A DNA stretch of 64,000 nucleotides, from NCBI RefSeq assembly GCF_052114605.1, contig NZ_JBFRFB010000014.1, positions 14,147 to 78,146 of the forward strand, written 5' to 3'. Below the pieces are notes generated by a model. That model did no database searches. It was not told the origin of the DNA and saw only the letters and a list, made by a program, of their open reading frames with translations. Both the position numbers and the translations under genes were made by a program. Below, piece after piece: positions 59,073-64,000 of this stretch. Source of the DNA: Microvirga sp052114605. GTDB taxonomy: Bacteria > Pseudomonadota > Alphaproteobacteria > Rhizobiales > Beijerinckiaceae. Within the stretch, counting starts at the first letter, position 1; each line of letters begins with the position of its first letter.

Positions 59073-61796
59073 ATGGATAAGAGCCTCTTCCGGTATATCT
59101 GGACACATTCGAAGCGCGACCAGCTTTTCATCTGTTTCGTGGTCCTGCTTTCGCAGCCTTTTTACTTTGTTTCCCTGGACTTACCTCGGCAGATCGTGAA
59201 CCAGGCCATCCAGGGTGAGGCCTTTCGGGACGGCAATGCGACGGCCCCTTTCCTGAAGCTCGGAATCGACCTGCCACGGTGGCTGGGGGGCGGCTCGTTT
59301 CAGATTTTCGAGGGCTTCGAGCTTGGGCGGCTGGGGCTGTTGCTGGGGTTATCCACGCTTTTTCTGTTCTTCGTGGTCATCAACAACGCCTTCAAGTACT
59401 GGGTCAATATTTCAAAAGGCATCCTAGGCGAGCGCATGCTTCGGCGCATGCGGTTCGATCTCTTCGCCATGGTCCTGCGTTTCACGCCGGAAGCCCTGCG
59501 CACGGTCAAATCCTCGGAAACCGCGACCATCATCAAGGACGAAGTGGAGCCCATCGGCGGGTTCATCGGCGATGCCTTCATCACGCCGGTGCTCTTAGGC
59601 CTTCAGGCCACGACCGCCCTGTTCTTCATCATGGTGCAGAATGTCTGGCTCGGGCTGATGGCGCTGGGCGTGATCGGGCTGCAATTCACCATCATTCCCC
59701 GCCTGCGCCGCGAACTCCTGCGCCTCGGCAAGGAGCGCCAGCTCGCCTCCCGTGAGCTGGCCGGGCGCATCGGCGAGGTGCTCGACGGCATCGAGGTCGT
59801 GCATGTGCACAATGCCTATGCCTGGGAGCGGGCGGAGATCGGAAACCGGCTCTTCAGCCTCTTCAGCATCCGGCTGAAGATCTATAACCGCAAATTCGCG
59901 GTGAAATTCCTCAATAACTTCCTGTCCCAGGTCACGCCTTTCCTGTTCTACGCGGTCGGCGGCTATTTCGCCCTGCGCGGCACGCTCGACATCGGTCAGC
60001 TCGTCGCCGTCATCGGCGCTTATCGCGAGCTGCCGCCGCCCTTGAAGGAGCTGATCGACTGGGATCAGCAGCGCCTCGACGTGCAGGTGAAATACGATCA
60101 GGTGACCCAGCATTTCGCGGAAGAGCGGCTGGCGCCCCTTCTCCCCATGTCCGAGGAAGACAAGGAAGCCGATCAGCCGTTGGTGGGCGAACTCGTGGCC
60201 GAGGATCTGCGCATGGCCGGCCCCCATGGCGACATGATCATCGACGGCGGGGCCTTCTCCTTGAACCTGCCGACCCATGCGGCCTTGATCGCGGACGGTG
60301 GCGCTGCCGCCAGTCTCACAGCACGGATTCTGGCGCGCCGCATCCCGGGCTTCGGCGGGACGGTCCGCATCGGCGAGCAGGATCTCATGCGGATGCCCGC
60401 ATCGGTCGCGGGCCGCAGGATTGCCTATGCCGGCATCGATCCGGTCCTGTTCCCCGGAAGCATCCGCGACAACCTCATCTACGGCCTGCGCTTCCGCCCG
60501 GTGGCGAAGAGCGAAGAGGACAAGCGCGAGGCTGCCAAGCGCATCGCCGAGGCCGCGAGGACCGGCAATCCTTATGAGAGCATCGCCGATCAGTGGATCG
60601 ACTACGAAAGGGTAGGCGTGAAGGACGAGTACGAGCTCGACCGCCTGCTCGTGAGTCTCCTTAACGAAGTCGAGATGGGGGAATCCATCTACTTGTTCGG
60701 CCTTGCGGGGCGGATCGATCCGGAAGGGCATGAGGCCCTGGCCGAGCGCCTCGTCGAGGCGCGCGATCGCCTGAGGCAGACCTTCGAGTCGAGCGACATG
60801 ACCGATCTCGTCGAGTTCTTCGATCCTGAGCGTTACAACGAGCAGGGAACGGTAGCCGAGAACCTGCTGTTCGGCGTACCCGTCTCGCCCGAGTTCAGGG
60901 GGCGCAACCTTGCGGACAATCCGCAATTCAGGAGCGCCATCGACGAGGCAGGTCTTACCGACGATCTCACCGAGATGGGCCTGCAGATCGCCGAGACCAT
61001 GACGGAAATCTTCCAGGGATTGCCGCCGGGCCATTCCCTGTTCGCGCAATTCTCCTTCATCGGTGCCGAGGAGCTACCTGAATTCGAGGCCCTCCTGCGC
61101 CGACGGGCGAGAGGAGCGACCACCCTCAAGCGGGAAGAGCGCACGAGGTTGCTCGCGCTGCCCCTGGCCTATATCGAGTCCAAGCACCGTCTTGGCCTTC
61201 TCACCGCGGAGCTGAGACAGCGCATCGTCGAGACCCGCAGCCTCGTGCGCGACACGCTGGAAAAGGACTCCGCGACCGGTGTCGAGTTCCTGGACGTGGA
61301 AAAGATCATCGCGGCCGCGCCTTTAAGGGACAACCTCCTCTTCGGGCGGATCAATTATCAGGTCGCCGATGCAAGGCGCCGGGTGGCGGAGGCCGTGGCG
61401 GCGGTGATCCGCGAGCTCGACCTCCTGGAGGATGTGGAGCGCATCGGCCTCGACCACGAGGTCGGCACCGCAGGCCGCCTGCTCTCACCGCAGGAGAGGG
61501 CGAGCGTCAATCTTGTCCGCTGTCTGGTGAAAAACCCTGATATTCTCGTTATCGACGGGGCGCTGGCCCCCTTCGACGAGGAGCGCAGCCGCAGGATCGT
61601 TCAGAAGCTCATCGCCTATCTCGAACAACAAACCCTGTTCATGGTTTTGCCGAATGATCGACAGGCCGGTGAATTCGATGTTCAGATGCGCTTCAAGAAC
61701 GGACTGATCGTCACGGAGAAGACGGCAGAACCGCGCAAGGGCGATAGGAAGCCCATGCCGGAGGCCGCCCAGAGCGTAACAGGAGAGGTGGCATGA
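59073..61796 (+). CDS. Degenerate ABC-exporter-like membrane protein (pseudo-ATPase)
   Basis: 907 aa. The first ~330 residues form an ABC type 1 exporter membrane domain with about six helices. The NBD-like part is strongly altered. In place of Walker A there is IADGGAAASLTARIL, and the Q-loop is YAGIDPVLF. The signature is LLSPQERASVN, Walker B is ILVIDGALAPFD (catalytic Glu replaced by Gly), and the H-loop is VLPNDR. About 300 extra residues are inserted, with two further copies of the RDNL-type motif (TVAENLLFG, PLRDNLLFG). ATP hydrolysis is improbable, so it may pair with another ATPase or act as a scaffold. It is coupled to the next gene by ATGA. Confidence 0.85.
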   Translation: MDKSLFRYIWTHSKRDQLFICFVVLLSQPFYFVSLDLPRQIVNQAIQGEAFRDGNATAPFLKLGIDLPRWLGGGSFQIFEGFELGRLGLLLGLSTLFLFFVVINNAFKYWVNISKGILGERMLRRMRFDLFAMVLRFTPEALRTVKSSETATIIKDEVEPIGGFIGDAFITPVLLGLQATTALFFIMVQNVWLGLMALGVIGLQFTIIPRLRRELLRLGKERQLASRELAGRIGEVLDGIEVVHVHNAYAWERAEIGNRLFSLFSIRLKIYNRKFAVKFLNNFLSQVTPFLFYAVGGYFALRGTLDIGQLVAVIGAYRELPPPLKELIDWDQQRLDVQVKYDQVTQHFAEERLAPLLPMSEEDKEADQPLVGELVAEDLRMAGPHGDMIIDGGAFSLNLPTHAALIADGGAAASLTARILARRIPGFGGTVRIGEQDLMRMPASVAGRRIAYAGIDPVLFPGSIRDNLIYGLRFRPVAKSEEDKREAAKRIAEAARTGNPYESIADQWIDYERVGVKDEYELDRLLVSLLNEVEMGESIYLFGLAGRIDPEGHEALAERLVEARDRLRQTFESSDMTDLVEFFDPERYNEQGTVAENLLFGVPVSPEFRGRNLADNPQFRSAIDEAGLTDDLTEMGLQIAETMTEIFQGLPPGHSLFAQFSFIGAEELPEFEALLRRRARGATTLKREERTRLLALPLAYIESKHRLGLLTAELRQRIVETRSLVRDTLEKDSATGVEFLDVEKIIAAAPLRDNLLFGRINYQVADARRRVAEAVAAVIRELDLLEDVERIGLDHEVGTAGRLLSPQERASVNLVRCLVKNPDILVIDGALAPFDEERSRRIVQKLIAYLEQQTLFMVLPNDRQAGEFDVQMRFKNGLIVTEKTAEPRKGDRKPMPEAAQSVTGEVA

Positions 61797-62239
61797 CCCT
61801 TGAGACGGAGGTCCAGTCCCTGAGGCAGGTTCCGATGTTCCGGGATATCGACCCGGCGCGGTTGAAGCTTTTGGCCTTCACGAGCGAGCGCGTCCAGTTC
61901 TCGAACGGACAGCGCTTCTTTTCACAGGGCGATCCTTCGGATGCGGCCTATGTGCTCCTCGACGGGCGGGCGAATGTGCTTCTCGACACGCCGAACGGGG
62001 AGATCAAGGTGGCGGAACTCGCCGGCAACGCTCTTGTGGGCGAGATGGGCATTCTGTCCGACACCCCGCGCTCCGCCACCATCATGGCATCGGAACCCAC
62101 CACCGCCCTGCGAATCGACAAGCGGGTTTTCCTCGAATTGCTGGCCCAATTCCCTCAGATGTCGCTGGCCGTGATGCGCGAATTGGCGCAGCGCTTGGAG
62201 CGGACAAACGCGCAGCTGGTGGCGCAATCCTCCTCGTAG
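61793..62239 (+). CDS. Cyclic-nucleotide-binding-fold protein (single domain)
   Basis: 148 aa, consisting of a cNMP/CRP-type beta-roll with no DNA-binding domain. The phosphate-binding cassette has the conserved GEMGILSDTPRSATI, with the Arg that normally contacts the cyclic phosphate, so ligand binding is possible. A short helix follows at the C-terminus. Its start overlaps the stop of the ABC-like gene (ATGA), and such coupling usually means a shared complex. It could be a regulatory subunit of the transporter-like protein. Ligand unknown. Confidence 0.87.
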   Translation: MTLETEVQSLRQVPMFRDIDPARLKLLAFTSERVQFSNGQRFFSQGDPSDAAYVLLDGRANVLLDTPNGEIKVAELAGNALVGEMGILSDTPRSATIMASEPTTALRIDKRVFLELLAQFPQMSLAVMRELAQRLERTNAQLVAQSSS

Positions 62240-62409
62240 GGGGTAGGTTCTACCGCTTTTTGGTGGGGAAAACGGGCCACAGTGAACCATTAATTTACCC
62301 TGTTATGGCCAAGCTGACCGATTCTGGACACATCTTGCCTGCAACCCTTGTCCCAGAATGACACAAGGGAAGGTTCGGCACCCAAGCCGGACCATGCGGG
62401 AACTAAGTG

Positions 62410-63480
62410 ATGACGAGTAACGCGAGAACGCTGCTATGCGCCGTGCCGCAACCTGTTGCGGACCAGCGTAAAGGCGGTCGCAGCCGCCACATGGTTCGCC
62501 TGGCCCTCGGGCTGGGCCTGATGGTGGGGTTCCAGGGCATGACGGCGGGTCCAGCCGCCGTCGCGACCCTGCCCACCGCCATGTTGGCGAGCAACGTCTC
62601 GGCGCCGAAAACTCAAATCGCTACGGCGCCCATCGTCGCCTCAGTTGCCTTCACGCCGGAGCTGTCCAAGGCTCCAAGCCTCTTTCAGGCCATCCTCGAA
62701 GGCGCGTTCTCCTTCAAGAAGAAGGAAAAGGCTCCGCCGCCGGAACTCGAAGCCGCCGGCAATCCTGATGAGATCATCCCCTTCAACGGCCGCAATATCC
62801 CCCGCTGGCTGGTCCATTCCATCCTCAAGGCCGCCCATGTGACGGGTGTCGACCCGGTCTACATGATGACCCTGGCCGATGTGGAATCGAGTCTTTCTCC
62901 CGACGCCAAGGCGCCGACCTCGTCCGCCAAGGGCCTGTTCCAGTTCATCGACCGCACCTGGCTTGAGATCGTCCAGCTCCATGCGGCCGATTACGGCTTC
63001 ACCGCGCTCGCCGAGGCGGTCAAGTCGGTCGATGGCGATCCGGTCGTTTCCGAGAAAGACCGCGAGTGGGTCATGAACCTGCGCACCGATCCGTATTTCT
63101 CGGCCCTCATGGCCGGTGAGCTGATCAAGGACGTGGAGCGCGCCCTCTTCACGCAGGGCGAACGGGAGCTGGCCGAGGCCGAACTCTACCTCGCCCACTT
63201 CCTCGGCGCCACGAGCGCCGTGCGCTTCCTCGAGGTTCTGGACCAGGACCCGGACATGAAGGCCTCCAAGCTCTTCCCCAAGGCCGCCAAGGCTAATGCC
63301 GGCTTGTTCATGGAAGGCAAGGGCCGCAAGCGCCGCCCGGTCAGCGTCGCGGAGCTCTACAACAAAATCGATTCCAAGATCGTGCGCCGCCTCGACCGCT
63401 ACGAGGGCATCGGCCCCTATCTCGCGGAAGTCACCGCCCGCACGGTTGAGCCGACCGAGACCAGCGCAATCGTGCAATAA
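62410..63480 (+). CDS. Lytic transglycosylase (SLT domain)
   Basis: About 356 aa. The N-terminal hydrophobic segment (residues ~28-52, MVRLALGLGLMVGFQG) acts as a signal or anchor. An Ala/Pro-rich linker follows. The SLT-type domain starts near residue 125 with HSILKAAHVTGVDPVYMMTLADVESSLSP, where the Glu in ADVES is the expected catalytic residue. Next is SSAKGLFQFIDRTWLE. It cleaves peptidoglycan glycan strands in the periplasm. GTG at 62407 is an alternative start and neither has a good ribosome-binding site. It follows the cNMP-fold gene after 170 bases on the same strand. Confidence 0.87.
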   Translation: MTSNARTLLCAVPQPVADQRKGGRSRHMVRLALGLGLMVGFQGMTAGPAAVATLPTAMLASNVSAPKTQIATAPIVASVAFTPELSKAPSLFQAILEGAFSFKKKEKAPPPELEAAGNPDEIIPFNGRNIPRWLVHSILKAAHVTGVDPVYMMTLADVESSLSPDAKAPTSSAKGLFQFIDRTWLEIVQLHAADYGFTALAEAVKSVDGDPVVSEKDREWVMNLRTDPYFSALMAGELIKDVERALFTQGERELAEAELYLAHFLGATSAVRFLEVLDQDPDMKASKLFPKAAKANAGLFMEGKGRKRRPVSVAELYNKIDSKIVRRLDRYEGIGPYLAEVTARTVEPTETSAIVQ

Positions 63481-63484
63481 CGAA

Positions 63485-63529
63485 CACCGATCCCAAAAGT
63501 GGAAACCGCTTTTGGGATCGAATTCGGTG
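63485..63529. repeat. Two-tier intergenic palindrome
   Basis: Outer CACCGA (63485-63490) / TCGGTG (63524-63529) and inner CGATCCCAAAAG (63488-63499) / CTTTTGGGATCG (63509-63520). Same plan as the element at 20427-20475 (an inner CCAAAA...TTTTGG stem near GTGG). It separates two convergent genes and may also terminate transcription. Confidence 0.7.
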
Positions 63530-63545
63530 CTTCATTTTCGATGCG

Positions 63546-63782
63546 CTAAAACGCCTTGAACGTGATGATCGTGTGAGTGTCCGCGATTTCCGGGATCAAT
63601 TGGACGTTCTGGGCGATGAAGTGCCCGATATCGACGTCGTCATCCACGTGGAACTTGGCGAGAATGTCGTAATTGCCTGCCGTCGAGTAAATCTCGGACG
63701 CGATTTCGCGGTCGGCGAGGGCGTTCGCGACGGCATAGGTCTTCCCGAGCTTGCATTTGATCTCGACGAAGAAGGTCTGCAT
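63546..63782 (-). CDS. Lrp/AsnC effector-domain protein (stand-alone RAM domain)
   Basis: 78 aa: MQTFFVEIKCKLGKTYAVANALAD...STAGNYDILAKFHVDDDVDIGHFIAQNV..., a complete RAM/ACT-like ligand-binding fold of Lrp-family regulators without the helix-turn-helix. Stand-alone forms bind amino acids or similar ligands and may interact with full regulators. The ATG at 63782 has GGAG at 6 bases. A start 42 bases upstream is not supported. It is followed by a palindromic element and lies downstream of the ugd gene on the same strand. Confidence 0.88.
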   Translation of the reverse strand: MQTFFVEIKCKLGKTYAVANALADREIASEIYSTAGNYDILAKFHVDDDVDIGHFIAQNVQLIPEIADTHTIITFKAF

Positions 63783-63851
63783 GGGGCGCTCCAATAGGCG
63801 GCTTCTTGAGAAAACGTATGGCACGACAGTGCCCGCGTGAAAATCCGTTCC

Positions 63852-64000
63852 TTACGGCCGTCCGATTGAGACGTAGTGGAATCCGTGGTGGCGCATTTCC
63901 TCGGGGCGGTAGACATTGCGCAGGTCCACCACCACGGGAGCAGCCAGCGCCGCCTTCAGGCGTCGCAGATCCAGCGCCCGGAACATGTCCCACTCGGTCA
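63852..64000 (-). CDS. UDP-glucose 6-dehydrogenase, C-terminal fragment (continues beyond window)
   Basis: The minus strand from the window edge encodes TEWDMFRALDLRRLKAAL, then VVVDLRNVYRPEEMRHHGF and HYVSIGRP before a TAA stop at 63854-63852. This is the conserved C-terminus of Ugd/TuaD-type UDP-glucose dehydrogenases (FR.LD...LK.....P...DLRN.Y...EM...GF.Y..IGR). The enzyme makes UDP-glucuronic acid for surface polysaccharides. Only the last ~49 codons are inside the window. Confidence 0.85.
   Translation of the reverse strand, partial: TEWDMFRALDLRRLKAALAAPVVVDLRNVYRPEEMRHHGFHYVSIGRP

Noticed and set aside
60858..60884. EcfG-like motif inside the pseudo-ABC gene (GGAAC-N17-TGTT)
   Set aside because: The -10 deviates, and it lies within a coding region with no gene or RNA structure downstream on that strand. 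It is a chance match.

Overview
The window reads as chromosomal DNA of an alphaproteobacterium of the order Hyphomicrobiales (Rhizobiales). Methylobacteriaceae, for example a Microvirga-like genus, is a plausible but unproven guess. The evidence is the high GC outside the first ~13 kb, the complete NepR-EcfG-PhyR general stress response locus, NodB-like and GT-rich envelope genes, and intergenic palindromes of the type common in this group. I saw no rRNA, tRNA, CRISPR array, transposase or prophage gene.

Layout. (1) 430-5430: a CDP-hexose and lipid-linked sugar operon (rfbG, an NDP-sugar epimerase/reductase, a GtrB-like glycosyltransferase, rfbF, a methyltransferase, a GtrA-like protein). (2) 5480-11267: three large polytopic membrane proteins of lower GC, at least one resembling GT-C enzymes. 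(3) 11527-23386: a surface-polysaccharide locus with a GT/coiled-coil protein, a NeuD/PglD-type acetyltransferase, two GT-B enzymes, a truncated GT, a perosamine-synthase-like aminotransferase, a Wzm/Wzt-type ABC exporter, another GT4 and ManC. (4) 23458-32659: an aldose-1-epimerase-like protein, a mini-RTX protein and a 961-residue repeat/RTX protein, a thioredoxin-reductase-like flavoprotein, an esterase, a uracil/xanthine permease and an SDR. (5) 31.7-38.4 kb: a general stress response island. (6) 38.9-47.3 kb: HIT protein, glpK-glpD, MFS, HAD phosphatase, a 1-kb noncoding stretch with palindromes, a DEAD-box helicase and a VOC protein. (7) 47.3-53.3 kb: a Yej/Opp-type peptide ABC importer. 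(8) 53.3-63.5 kb: an envelope-glycan cluster of four glycosyltransferases (one fused to a NodB-like deacetylase), facing a degenerate ABC-exporter-like protein, a cyclic-nucleotide-binding-fold protein and a lytic transglycosylase. The window closes with an Lrp/AsnC effector-domain protein and the 3' end of a UDP-glucose dehydrogenase gene.

The most interesting signal is the stress island. Scanning by eye for the EcfG promoter (GGAAC, 16-17 nt, CGTT) gives eleven sites in under 7 kb and no convincing intergenic one elsewhere in the window. Nine promoter assignments lead to proteins: the SDR, a small membrane protein, a DUF1328 protein, nepR-ecfG, phyR, three unknown or secreted proteins, and a KGG-repeat protein. 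The two remaining sites, both on the minus strand, have no ORF behind them. Each is followed instead by a hairpin with a C-rich loop and then an intrinsic terminator on the same strand. These look like two EcfG-controlled small RNAs, similar in plan to the C-rich-loop stress sRNA GsrN of Caulobacter.

The second notable system is the 53-63 kb glycan cluster. The ABC protein there has lost every recognisable ATPase motif and is translationally coupled to a cNMP-fold protein.
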